Of a stretch of DNA of 64,000 nucleotides, positions 25,395 through 37,720 are shown in pieces. The position numbers were made by a program, and so were the translations under genes. The stretch's first letter is position 1, and each line of letters opens with the position of its first letter. The notes under the pieces are model-generated. The model made no database searches. It was given only the letters and a program-made list of their open reading frames with translations, and was not told the origin of the DNA. Source of the stretch: Phylloscopus collybita (taxonomy: Eukaryota; Chordata; Aves; Passeriformes; Phylloscopidae); NCBI GenBank assembly GCA_027886175.1, contig JAJNNQ010000075.1, positions 59,102,001 to 59,166,000 of the forward strand. The letters are read 5' to 3'.

Positions 25395-27544
25395 TTCTGG
25401 TGGATCCAAGATCTAGGCAAAGCTCGTTTTGCTCCTGAACTAAATAAACCTTTAAATTAAAAAAGGCAAGTTCTTATTGTCAGGCATTAATTTTCTCCAA
25501 AGCAATAGGGATAACATAGCACAGGAGAGAAAGCAAATAAGCCCAAGTTGGTTGTTTTTCACATTGATAAGACCCTCTACTCAGTGTTGATAGGAACTAC
25601 AGGCCCACCAAGGCTGGGCCTCCACACTGATATGCTATAGGTGCACATTGGCCATAATAAGTCCCCAACATCCATAGGGATTTTCATGGCATTGGCACTT
25701 ATTAGGGCAAACATGTCACTTAGAGGTGTTTCAGTACTTCCCCCTCCCTGGTACTAACCATAATCTAATCCTCTTTTAATCATCTAACTGCTAAAAGGAC
25801 TCAGATTATTTAATAACACACTCAGAGCTTGGAGGTCAGAAAATGAGGTTACTTTCATCACTAGAAAGGAGGGCAGCAGAAATTCTGTTGAAGAAGACAG
25901 CAGAAAGTGCAAGAGGAGCACTACTTCCACACAGCCTCCCAAGCTGCTGATACTGAAATCAGAACAGGGAACCTGATTTTTAATTGCAAGACTAGGCTTC
26001 CTAGATTAATAAGGAGCAGAGACATTCCACTGGCAATCAGGTCCTGAAGCAGGAAAAGCAGAGAATCCATGGGTATGACCGTGGGTGTAACCTGGCCCGC
26101 TTCACTTAAAACCTTTAGCTACCTGAAACACATGTACAGTTATCTGTGTTTTTCTTTTTTAGATAGGAAATTTGGGGACAGGGACTATCTTCTTCCATAT
26201 ATTTGTACAACTAGACAGCACTAAAGAGACCTATTTAATATTAGGGCAGAGTATTCATCCTTTGATGCATATTTAATGTCAGTTATACATCACTGTTAGA
26301 TCAGTATATAAACACACATATGCTCTTGGACAAAAGCATCCATGCATCAAAACTCTGCATCCATACTTTAATGTATTTAATTGAGTAAGCCATTATCACT
26401 AATTATGGTTTATATTTTCATAATACTGTTTTATGGTTATTACCTATTCCTTTCTATCCATCCATCTATAAGCCTTACATGCTATGGTGCTATCTGAAGA
26501 GCTCTTTGTTTCACACAAGGCCTGAAATCACCACCCAGGCTGATCTCAGAGCTTTGGCACCAACCATTCTGCGATATCAGGGCTGCACACTGACTTATTC
26601 AATTTCACATACAGATTTCACACTCTGTGAAATGTTCACAAGTGCATGAGCACACTCCCCAGGGAGCTTTCCCAGTGCTATGGTGTCCTCCAAAACAGCA
26701 AACACTACAGGGAGAGGAAAGGTGGTGCTAAGATGGAATGTTTCAATCATTTGATTAATTCCGTCTAAGGACATGAAAACAATGCATCAATGCAGGCAGA
26801 AAAGCTCAGAAGAGAGCTGGACACCCACAGAGAAAAATATTAAAAAAAAAAAAAAGTCCTGAAATGAAAGCTAAATTTTGAAGAACATTGATTTGAGAAC
26901 TTCTTGTATCCTCTGAAAACTTTTCATTCAAGGGACTGTCACTGGGTCTTTTTAAATGGAGTAAAAAGACTTCACCTCCAGTGGTGTCATCATGCTGCTG
27001 ACTGGCACAGCCTTTGTCCTCCTGAGGGGTTGCCCCAAAGGCACAGCTGGGTTGGCAACGTGGGGATATGAGAGCTCATGGTTTCCCCATCATAGAGAGC
27101 ATTAACAGGACACACCACAAGTAGTGGTAAGAGAGCCACCAATGTGCAAGCATGTGATAGGAGAAATAAGTATTGTGTTAGCCCAGCAATTAAGAATTGT
27201 TTTTGAAGAGTACTTTATTTTATTTAATTGTAAATATTTGTATTAATTGAAAAGCCTGATTTTTCTGGGCACTGCTGGTGGTGTGGAGGCTACAGCCATG
27301 GCTTGGTGTCAGAGCAGCACAGGTTCCTTGGGTGTACTGCAAAAGCAAAGCTGCCTCCATGGAGATCTGCTAGGTCTCCTCGATTTTTGACACCTGATAC
27401 ACAACTTTAGCTGGGGTGGTCACTCCACAAAATACATAGTTTTTCCCAGTCCATACCAGTTGCATCTCATAACAGGCACAGAAAAAACAGGGTAGTGTCT
27501 CAGCTGTCAGTACAGTGGTGCAGAAACATCACAGCAAAAGAAGG
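25395..27544. other. No gene recognised
   Basis: Unique sequence with a 13-A run near 26841. No element or exon supported. Confidence 0.6.
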
Positions 27545-27649
27545 GAAAAAAAAAAACAAAAAACACACCACAAAAACAAAAACAAACACAAAAACAAAAA
27601 CAAAAACCAAACAAACAAAAAACCAAACCAAACCAAACAAAAAAAAAAA
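27545..27649. repeat. A-rich CAAAAA/CCAAA low-complexity tract
   Basis: Repeating ACAAAA units grade into AACCAAACCAAACC and a terminal A run. It is compositionally the reverse complement of the TTTTG/GGTTT array 4 kb upstream. Confidence 0.9.
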
Positions 27650-28386
27650 GCCCAAAAGTAGAACTATAAAACCCTTTTTGGTTTACTAGGATTTGAAGCC
27701 CCGACTCCTGATAAAAAATTCTCATCAGGAATCACTGGGTGTTTTTTAAGGACATCAACCAATCCATACAGACTTCAGCAACAATAGGAAAAATAATCTA
27801 GCAATATTAAAACAGATCAAATAAAGCTCAGTTCTCAGAAATAATAATGGCAATTTTTGAGCCACAAATAAAGTAATGCATGTTAGCATATGTATGAAAG
27901 TAGGTAGCAAAAGATCCACATGCAATTCAAGTCATTCTACTATATGGCTGTAATGAGCACAGAGGAAAATTCAACTTGTTACACTGCAGCTCAGTTGAAC
28001 ACATGCTCAGCCTGACCCTCTTATCTTATCACTGATTAAATAAATATTATACAAAAAAAATTTCAAGGGAATAAAAAAGAAAAATAAGGTAAAAAAAGGG
28101 TAGACAAAGACACTAAGAAAGAAAAGAACTATTGAAAGCCTGTGCAGACAAGTATGAATCAACTATTCTAAAAAGCAGATGCAAAATGAAGCTGCTTAAA
28201 CATATAAGGCACTTCTACATTGTATTCAAATAATGCTGAAATTATAGAGCTGTCATTTGCAGACCTGTCGAGGGTGCCTTTCTTACTACATTATGATTTA
28301 GCATTTCTCTTAGAAGGTTGTAGCAATTTTGACATTAAAGTCATTGGACAGAAAAACCATAAAATGTACGCAGAGCATCACCTCTC
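27650..28386. other. No gene recognised
   Basis: AT-rich unique sequence; nothing supported. Confidence 0.6.
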
Positions 28387-28409
28387 TTTTTTTTTTTTTT
28401 TTTTTTTTT
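28387..28409. repeat. Poly(T) tract, 23 T
   Basis: An uninterrupted run of 23 T. No SINE or retrogene body found on its right side (minus-strand reading). Confidence 0.9.
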
Positions 28410-28719
28410 GTAGTCTTAAAAAGAGCTCTGAGAATTTTGCTACTAAAAGAAAAAATTTTAAAAAACCCCAAAATCATTTATAAAAGTGCAGAAATGCTAG
28501 TCTCAAGAGAGAGAGTGCACACATCTGTAGAATAAATGTAACTGTGAAGTTTTAAATAATTTGATGGCATGTAACTTAATCCGACGTGGCAGGAGGTTAT
28601 TTTACAAACTGTGAAGGGCTCTGCCCACTGGTGTCATTAGAGCCTCCTTGAGAGGCAACTCAAAGACATGGATTTTTCTGGAGGCAAGCACCCAGCTGGT
28701 AGAAATGGAGCAAAGTAAC

Positions 28720-29120
28720 TCTTGACGACTCGCTTCCCAGACTGCTCAGCTCCTGGTGAGGCAGCAGGTGTGGCACTTGGACACAGAATCCCCATAAAAC
28801 CGAAGGGCAGATCCAACCCAACAGTAGGGAGCTCTGTAGGGATGGTTCATCCCTGCCTCAGGGATGCAGCCGGCAGCAGGCTCCCGTCCCACACGGGTGT
28901 GCGGGGAAGGGCTGCCCCTACCCCTGGGAAGGCACACGTCCCTCTGCCGGCTGCTCCAAGGGCTCCTGCCTGGCTACAGGGTGCAGCTCCGGGAGCTGGC
29001 ACACGGATAAAGGCGTCTCTGTCAGGGAGCCTGAAGTGCTCAGGGGACATTGCTGACCCTCACAGGCCCAATTAGCAGTCCCATGCTCGCTGAGACAGCC
29101 CCCCGGGCAGATCCTTCTTT
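28720..29120. other. Second GC-rich patch, no CpG-island-grade core
   Basis: GC rises in this interval, with scattered CpGs (for example CACACGGGTGTGCGGGG near 28891) but a lower CpG density than at 14.9-15.4 kb. Open frames occur on both strands (117 codons plus; 67-77 minus), none recognisable. It could be a weak promoter or enhancer, an LTR fragment or a conserved noncoding block; nothing decides between these. Confidence 0.4.
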
Positions 29121-30660
29121 GCACACGCATACATTGAAACTTCCATTGCACACTGTGTTGTGTTTACTAGCTTTGCAGCTGGTTTTCAACAAATCAAAGC
29201 ATATCTGGAAGGCTGAACTGGCTCTGGACACGGACAAATAGATGGATATATGCATACCTCCAAAAGATATGAACTGCAAATGCTGATGAACTGTGCAATA
29301 TATTTAAGGGGGTATTTTTAATCACTTTCTCGCAGATTGTTATAATTTGATGAGATAATCCTAACCATTTAGCTCTAATAAACTCACAGATCATGAGCAA
29401 TGGCTGCATTAAATCCATTGTCACTAGCAGTAACATGAGGAGCAAAGGCTCAATGGCTCCTCTCACAGTGTTTGGTTTTATTCACTCAGTCTCTGATTCC
29501 ACATCAGCTGCCATCTGGACAGAATTCAGAAACCATGACACCTGCTTGAACAATAAGATGCTGATCAGATGGAATGGGCTAGGACTTTATCTTGAGAGCA
29601 GAAATGTGAATTGTTGGTAACACAATCGCTTAAAAGGTTTGTAAATTATGTGCCTTCAGCTCAACATATGGCTCATGTGAAATATGCACTTGTGAACTTT
29701 TCTCAAAACTTGAGCTTGGATGATATAGTGTGCTTGTTTCATAAACACAAGGTGTAAATAAGCAAAACTTTACATGTAGACAAACAAGAGAGACCATCAA
29801 TGTCTTTCAGCACCCCTTAAAATAATGGTACTGTTTTACTTTTCCCTAGCAGCATACAAATAATAATTTTACCAAAATATCCACACAAACCTCACAATAC
29901 TGCTGTAAAATCCAGGTAAAGAAACCTGTGGCCTTCTGGTTATCCTGTTCTGGTGTAGAAACCAGCCCCTGCTGCCATTCTGCCTCTGCAAGGAGTGGAG
30001 ATGTAGGTCCTCCTTTGGCTGGGTGGAGCACGGCCCCTCGACATCTCCACCCCAGTAGAACTGTAATTTCTGCAAGGAGAGGTATGGTCAGAACAAAGAA
30101 TAGTCTATCTGGGAGAGGTAATTCTGTCTCTGAGGCTGTGGAGTCAGCAGGGAAACCCACATGAACAACCCCATCTTCTGCAGACTAGTGACCAGAGAAA
30201 CTCCTGGTATCTACTCACAAATGCATTTGCAGAAGCATAAATGCCAGTTTGCACAGGCAAGCATGAACAATGCAAGTGTTTCAAGGCCTGTCTTGTTGAT
30301 TTTCTGGGATATATGTCTGTGTGGGTTTTTCATCATGTCATGTGGGGATTTCTGGGTACTGATAGTCAAGAGGAAGAATCTGAAGAAACATGGCTTCTTA
30401 TTACCCTTAGTGATACCAGCCAGTGCTGCTGAGACATGAATTAATTTCTTTCAATTTCTTTCTCAATTTTGCAGAAAAAGAAAAGCAAACCCCTAACTGT
30501 TCAGAACTTTTTCAGGAGGATGATAGAGATTTAAAAAAATTAGTCCCCCACTCTAATCCCAAGTTATGGTGCTTTATGGCAGCCAGCTTTGCAGTGCTAA
30601 ATGATCTTCTGTAGCCTCATCGTTCTGCCTGCCTACAAGAAATAGTGACAAATTACAGTT
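29121..30660. other. No gene recognised; possible conserved noncoding sequence
   Basis: The stretch 29150-29520 has a balanced composition with no low-complexity runs, which is the look of conserved noncoding DNA, but this cannot be tested here. Open frames of 78-104 codons at 29846-30164 overlap on opposite strands and show no motif. Confidence 0.35.
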
Positions 30661-30673
30661 GGGGGGGGGGGGG
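30661..30673. repeat. Poly(G) run, 13 G
   Basis: Thirteen consecutive G in AT-rich surroundings. May be a site of sequencing or assembly length error. Confidence 0.85.
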
Positions 30674-33390
30674 AGACTAAAGAAAGAAATATTCCATTTT
30701 TAATTGCCTTTTCATTTTCTTTTTATAGCCATGCTTAAACAGTGAGTTATCAGAAGCTGTTCAAAGTCTTTCTTTTACCATTTTAAAATATATTCCTCCT
30801 AAAGCCAGATGAAAAATACGGTTAATGGGGTTTTGTGACTCCCACAAAGTCCCCTACAAATTAAGGGACTTTGAAAAAATGTCAGCTGCCCAGTTCCCAA
30901 GAAAGAAAAATTAAACAATAAAGGCTTATCGACTTGTTCCTGAGAAGATAAAGCACTCATGAATGAGACCCTCTCATACTCTCTGGTTTGTGATCAGAGC
31001 AATTTCCAAGATTCACAGAAAATATTCTGATTAGCCAAAAAAATGCTCTGATGAAATGAGGTTTAAGATTTTATAACTGAATTTCATCCTCCCTTCAACC
31101 TGTTTTCGTACAATGTGCTGTCTCTCTCAGTCATGCTGCTATCACTACCAATTATAACCAGTGCCATAAAAACATCACATTCATGCAGATCAGCTGATTG
31201 TGCCAAGTTCAAGAAAGGACAGCAGGATAGAGATGACAGCAGCTCCTGCTGGCTCTGCTCCAAAGTCCCTGCAGGCTTGTTGTTTTTCTCTTTTGGAGAC
31301 CCCCAGGATTTCACTCTCTCAGAAAAACTAATGCCGGGCCTCTCTCTAAGAGGACCTAACTCCCACTCTACTGACACTATTGAGGGTGTTTCCACTGACT
31401 TCAACTTGTCATCTGCAGAGCTCTTCATCTTTCGTGTCTTCTTCTTTCACACTATTTTTGATCTCCCTGCCGCGTGCCAGCCTGTGCAAAAGCCTTAAAC
31501 TGCAAACTCCAGTCCCTCATCACATATTCAATACATACACGCAGCATACAGATAAAAGTAGGATTATGGCTGCCTTTTGCTCTTTAATATGGCTTCTAGA
31601 TGGACTAAAAGACTTTAGAGCAGAGTGAGGGGGTAAAGCAACCTGTGGAAGACTTCCAATTTTAAATTTTCTCTCTGGTGGAGTCCTGTCCTATGCCAAC
31701 TAGTGAAAGGGAGACAGCACAAAAGGAAAAGGCAGGCTCATAGTACATTTTTATTGTCCAAGCACAATAAACCAGGCATCTTTCTAGAATTTTGCTAGAC
31801 TACTGTTGAAAGCCTGTGTGGATTTCTGAATTAATTTCTTTGGAAATTGAAAACTATTTCACCTGGAAAACTATAACCATATCTAGCTAGCTAAATTAGT
31901 CAGAATTGAAAATTGCTTTAAAATGTTCTACTTAAGCTAATGTCATTACCAAGAATAAGCTGAAGAAACCACCTCTTCTTACAATGCTCCAAGGAAAATG
32001 AGATTTTAAAAACATTTTTCTTATTTTCTTTTTCTCTGTTACTTCATTTTCCTGACATTAGAAATGTGAAGGCAGTTTCATCAGCAACAAGACAGTGGTC
32101 ACCTGCAAAAAGGAGGATCATTCCCATCTCCGTATAAGCAGCAGAAAAACCTGGCATATAATGTTCACTGCAGATTCCTTTTCAAAATCCTACACAATAA
32201 TTAAAGATAAATAAGGCATTTCTTATTTATTCTGATCTCAAAAAAATAAAAAAAAATCTAATATCAAGACAGTTGAACACAATGTTCAACTATGCTTTGG
32301 GCCCCAACCTGCCCAGAGTTGCATATTTTTAGCATTCAGCTGATCTGACTAACTAAGCAGGGACAGCATTAATTGCTGCAGGAGGCTGAAGTGCAAGAAG
32401 AGTCACATTTTTCCCTTAACGTGGCACAGTCTGCCATGACTCTGCAGAGTGACACAGCGAACTCAGAATAGCAACTGAACCAAGTGAGTCTTCCTAATGC
32501 CAGACAGGGATGATAGAAAGTGATGGAGTGTCTCTGAATTAAAAACAAGAAGTAGAAACTATGCAAAGTCTGTAAAAGTAGCTCATGCCGAGGGAATATT
32601 TGCTTTGATTTAATTGATGATAAAAGAAAACCCAGGAGAAGGGTGAGTTTGGATGACATTCAAGTGTGTGTCCTGTGTTAGGAGGAGGGTAGAGATACCA
32701 TCTGCTTACATTACCCTTCATTGCTAGAACCACAATGGAACATTGTACATATGTACCACTATGAAAAGAGCCTTTGCTACACAAGAAGAGGCCATGGCCA
32801 ACAAAGCCAAAGATTTGCTGTTCAATCAACTGCTGGCCTCTGCAAAGGCATCTCCTCTGGAGCGGCTGGTGGAAGGCAGAAATAACAGCTGTGGGCTGCA
32901 GCAGGAAGGAGCTATCTGCTCCTTTTGGAGTGAATTTTCCCTGTACTCATTCTCTTCCACATAAGAGAGAAATGCTGAAGCAGTGCAGTTATGTTTCGGT
33001 CAGTCCAACAAAAGCTACTCTGGACTCTTTGGTCTGTTAGTTACATGTTGAAACTGATGCATTCAAATTCTAAAAAATGAAGTCATGTTTTTTTCAAAGG
33101 TGATAGAAACAAAGGAGGAAGCAGAGAAGACATTTTCTAACCTCCAGGAACAGAAAATCCTTTGTCTCTTCAAACAAAACCAGATTCAAAGAACAGTCAG
33201 GCTTTCTGTATCTCATAAACCACCTGATGACCACGTCTCTTTCTCACCAGTACAAGATGCAGGAGGTGTACAATCACTTTCCTGGTCAAATGCTGAAGAG
33301 GCATTGTATATAAAATGCACAGACAAGCAGAATAGGTTTACATAATGTTAATACAGACAAATGACATGTACAACATATCTAGCTGCAATT
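30674..33390. other. No gene recognised
   Basis: 31084-31498 is open for more than 110 codons on both strands, without recognisable motif. A 9-bp perfect hairpin (AGTTGAACA/TGTTCAACT, loop CAA) is at 32271-32291. That is about what chance would give in this length. Confidence 0.5.
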
Positions 33391-33420
33391 TAATTAGATT
33401 AATTAGATCAATATAATTAG
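33391..33420. promoter_or_regulatory. Cluster of three TAATTAG homeodomain-type sites
   Basis: TAATTAG starts at 33391, 33400 and 33414, all in the same orientation within 30 bp. TAATTA is the core bound by many homeodomain proteins. Homotypic clusters are typical of developmental enhancers, but AT-rich DNA also produces such strings by chance or by local slippage. Confidence 0.35.
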
Positions 33421-36400
33421 CAGTGGTATATTACGCTATCAAGACTTAGCCTTGCAAAGAATGCCTTTAAAAATGGTTTACAGTCTTAAAGCATTGTAAC
33501 AGCGTATGCAGTATCCATGCTATCACGCATCAGTATCACCACTAACACACTATTAATACTGGGAGTTTATAGGACACTCAGGAGACACATAAAACACTAC
33601 CCTTGCAGAGGAAAATTCTGATAATGGAGCCTGGGAAATTATTTCAACAGTTGAAAAGAGCTCATGGAACTTAATTCCAAACAACAGCGTGGCCATGATT
33701 ATATAGCAAGTTAATTTAACCCATCGAGGCAGGAGCAGACATAATGAACAAAACAGATTGAGGTAGCATGACTTACCAATGAACACTTTGCCGAGAGTTC
33801 TTCCAAATTTTTGTACACATAATAAATCACAAGTGGCTGTTTAACTATTGCATTACCTACTTGGACGTAGACTAGATGTCACACTTGGTGAAATCTTATA
33901 CAATTGTTATTGTTATCAATAGTGATTTTGCATTAAACAGGTCTGTGGGATTGTGCTTGGACATATAAACCTCCATAGTGGTAAAAAAAAAAAATGTTAA
34001 TTTACATCTGCTAACACTCTCAGTACACTTGGGCTCAAAACTTACCAAATAAACTATGTATGTGTAGCATCTCAAATCAACTGCTGTGACTTTCTATACA
34101 CTAAAACCATAGGCCTTACAAGAGGGAAAGAACAAAAACCCAGCACTTCCAGTTTTTTCAGAATAGAAACAGCCAATAAAATTCAGCAATGCAAAGTGAT
34201 AAATTCACCAGAATTTATGTATATTGTTTCTCCAGCTAAGAAGGAGAATTCATCATAACAAGTAAATCTGCATTTTTAATCTGAAGTTTTTGCACCAAAG
34301 TCTACTCAGAAATAAGGCACACAGGCTATTTAGCTAGAAAATGTTTGGGTTTTTTCTCTTTGCATTTGGACACATGTAAGGATAGATCTGTTAATGGAAG
34401 GGATAAAGTAAATGCTGAAGGTGCAATGCAGAAGATACACAGACAAGGTAAAATTACCCAAATGTACATTTCCATTTTTTAGCCTTTTACCAGTGAGAGA
34501 TGGCTCAAACTGTATTGCCATTTGAGCATGGAGTACTGAGGAAATAAAATCAACCCATTTTGTAAAGATCACCTCATAGTTCAGCTACTACCACCTTCAC
34601 CTCCCTGAAAGACTGAAGAATGTAAGAGAAAATGACCATATTTCAGTGCATGTATCTTGACTGCCCACAATAATTACATTCCAGCCATCCTCAAGTATAT
34701 TAAAAGGACAAATGCAGAAAGATTAGATGTGGGACATATTTTCTTTGGAACAGATACAGTTAAAATGTATGTATCTCTCTACAACAGTCAAAGGAACTCA
34801 TTCCTTTCTCCACAGTTTTGCAGGGTTATATTGTTCATTATTATTGATACATTAAGGTTTACACTAGTGCTACTCCAAGTCATCTGTCCTTGGTCATATA
34901 TTTTAAGGATTTTACTTTATATTACTTTCCAGAAAAAGTTAGTTATATGCACAGTGAATAGTTCCCCTGTTTGTTTGGATTAATGCTTTACTGAAAAAAA
35001 CAGTATCATTTTGGCCTTATCTATTCTCAATATATGCACTACCTGATTTTGACTTTGGTTAATTTTGCATTCTTATTACCTACAATCTACAGTCTGGTCT
35101 TCAGTAGATTTACACTACCAGATAAATGGAATAAAACACAGAGGATTGAAATAGAGTGCCTTGTGTCTGGAAGTAATCACCTATATTATGGAAATTGTGA
35201 AAGCTGAAAACAAACATTATAGCTTTCCAGGTTCTTTTAATATGCTGATTATTTTAGTTTCTCTGATAGAAAACTTTGCTTTCTCACTTTCAGTGTGATA
35301 TATTCAGAAGAAGGTAGTACTGTTTTCATGTGTAAGTGAAATTAGTAAAAAGCAGGTAGGTAGTCCAGCTGATACTAAATTAAAAACTTGGGAGCAGAAG
35401 CCATTTGTGTCAATTTTCCATTTTGTCACGCTCCTTTCAAATAGCTAATTTAGGATACTCAGTCACACACTAGTGTTTTATGGTATGTATATTTTATGAC
35501 AGCTAAATGACAAATTTGTCTGAAACTAAGCTATTCTTTGAAGAGTTAATTATAACCTGTGTAATATATTAAAGAAAATCAATATATATTTGGAATGAGT
35601 CACTATTGAGTCTTTTTCCAAACAGAGCAAACCTATTCTAAAAATTAAAGCTCTATTTTTAACACAGGTTTTGCTAAAATAATCTAATTTGAGAGTTAAG
35701 TAGTAGAAAAGAATTAATTTGGCAATATATCTGTGCAACAATCCCTTTCTAATATAATACTATGTAGTCTGCTTGTATGATGTACAGCTGAAAAGTTCAC
35801 TTTTAATGTTGTTTGACAGCAAAACAATGGACCAGACTGGTCTAATTGCTGAACACCTTAACATATGTGATATTTGGACTTTAGAAAGAATCACAAAATT
35901 TTGGGTATCTGTTCTGATCTTTCAAGCTCTTTTAAATAATTAGACAGAGACCTGAGAATTTACTCTGAGAGTTCTCAAGGAGAAAATAATAATAAAAAAC
36001 ACATTACATTTTTTTCAGTCATCTCCACAACTAGAGTTTTTGTTCTCAGGTAACTACCAGTAATTTCAGCATATGGGTTTTGTCATTATGATTTCTTTCT
36101 ATGTGCAACACTTACTACAGCAATAGTGTCTCAGTTCTGCAGCTACAGCCATCCAAAGCATAATGAACAAAACTTTTAATATAAAATGCCTCAAAATTTT
36201 TTGGAGTTGACCCACCTTTTTCTAACAGTAATTACAACACTTAAGAAACAGATTTCAAATCTATCACTTGTACTAACTACAAATACAGTGGTGAGAGAGA
36301 AAGATCCTGAAACAGAGAAACAAAAAGATTTATCATATTCATTTGGTTTATAGTTCCAAAAGAAGTCTGATGAAAATTAAGGACATACATAGAGCCATTC

Positions 36401-36599
36401 CGACTCCACTCAGGGAAGAGAGGTTATTAGTTATATGTTGATGGTAGCTTCACATATAGTTATCTCTATGTATCTAGCATTATTCTGTCTCATCAAGTCA
36501 TACTTTGTTAAGTAGGTTCTGCAACAGAGCATTCATTTTAAGAAAACAGGCTTTGTCACTGTGGCTGCAAAGAAGGCAGTGGTAATGTTTGCAGGATTA
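33421..36599. other. No gene recognised
   Basis: AT-rich unique sequence. A 108-codon frame at 34657-34983 (plus) has no recognisable domain. The left end may contain an undetected tail of the LINE relic that starts at 36600. Confidence 0.5.
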
Positions 36600-37720
36600 T
36601 GGGCAGATTATGACCAGGATTACAGGAGCAAATCAATATGTCATCTGCATACAGTGAACCGAAATTTATGAAGTTTCCAATTTTCAGTCCTTGAAGCAAT
36701 TCTTTGTTGCTGAAAAATCAGGCAAAATGTTCCATTACAATTGCAAAAAGAAAAGAGGATAATGGACAGCCTTGTCTAGCTCCCTGGTGTAATTTTAAAA
36801 AGGGCGAGTTTAAATTGCTAGTATGTACAGTCCTGGTCAGGATATTACAGAATATTTTTAATCCAATTTTTATGAAGGTCTTTCTGAAGTGAGGAGAGTG
36901 AGGGTTTGGAGGGGTTTTTGTTTCATTTCCATATATCTTTTTAAGAACAGTTACCAAGTATTTTCATTTTAATGAATCCAAAGAGTTACCCCATCAGTCG
37001 AATGGACAGATCTGTATTATCCAAGATCTTTCTTGGTCTGCAAACACAAAAACAAAAAACCTGAATCATCCCCAGTGAACCACAATGGAAATAAACCTGA
37101 CTGACCTATGTGGAAATCATTTGCAATGAGCTGGGGAAGTGTCTCAGGTATTTGAGTGCCTGTATGTGCCCTCTGCATACAGGCATGTATTTCAGCACTT
37201 GTAAACAAATATTGTCCAGCATTTAAGACCAATATTCAGTGATGCAGATAGGTAGGAAAACCAGCTCTTCAGGATTGTTGTGTTGTGTAATAATGGCCTT
37301 TTTGATTCAAATGTTCAGTTAAACACTTCCAGTAATAGTTCAGTTGTGTATCTATGATTTCTCACTAAGTATTTACTGGCAGCTCATCTAAGCATGCATC
37401 TTTCCCCACTGTTAGACTTTAACAGCATTTATTACTTCTTATTAAGTCTAAGGTTACACTTTGATCTGTTAAAAGTTTCAACAAAGTGCTTTTGTTTACA
37501 AACTTTATCTCCTGTTTAAAGCAACTTGGAAGATTACAGTGTCTGACACTGCTCTTTGAAAGTGCTATTTATGATTTCTAGATCATATGTCAAAGATTGA
37601 GCCTTTAGTTTTAATAATTGACACAGTTTGGGATACTTCATCTTACTCTTTACACAAAACACGTGCCAGCAGTTTCTCATTTGTATTCTTGCTGGTTTAC
37701 TTTATACAAAAGCTTTTCTA
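36600..37720 (-). mobile_element. Decayed L1/Tx1-type non-LTR retrotransposon, reverse-transcriptase region
   Basis: On the minus strand the hallmarks of a LINE reverse transcriptase occur in the correct order. A linker block EKLLARVLCKE is at 37646-37678. Next comes a GK...DELP block near 37379-37413, matching the usual GKxPGPDGLP. ELLLEVFN follows at 37318-37341. LPQLIANDFHIGQSG at 37095-37139 matches the I..DQ.GF block. VLKKIYGN follows, then GARQGCPLSSFLF at 36745-36783, and the catalytic FGSLYADDILI with YADD at 36640-36651. The QGCPLS-to-YADD distance is about 44 codons, as expected, in one frame interrupted by a single stop. The LPQLI block is in another frame, so there is at least one frameshift. 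A stretch of about 30 codons between KKIYGN and the QGCPLS block looks inserted. This matches L1/Tx1-superfamily enzymes better than CR1, whose motif context differs. Endonuclease and 3' end were not found. It is dead and very old. Confidence 0.78.

Noticed and set aside
31084..31498. Opposed 114- and 127-codon frames
   Set aside because: No recognisable domain, no splice or polyadenylation context, and both strands open.
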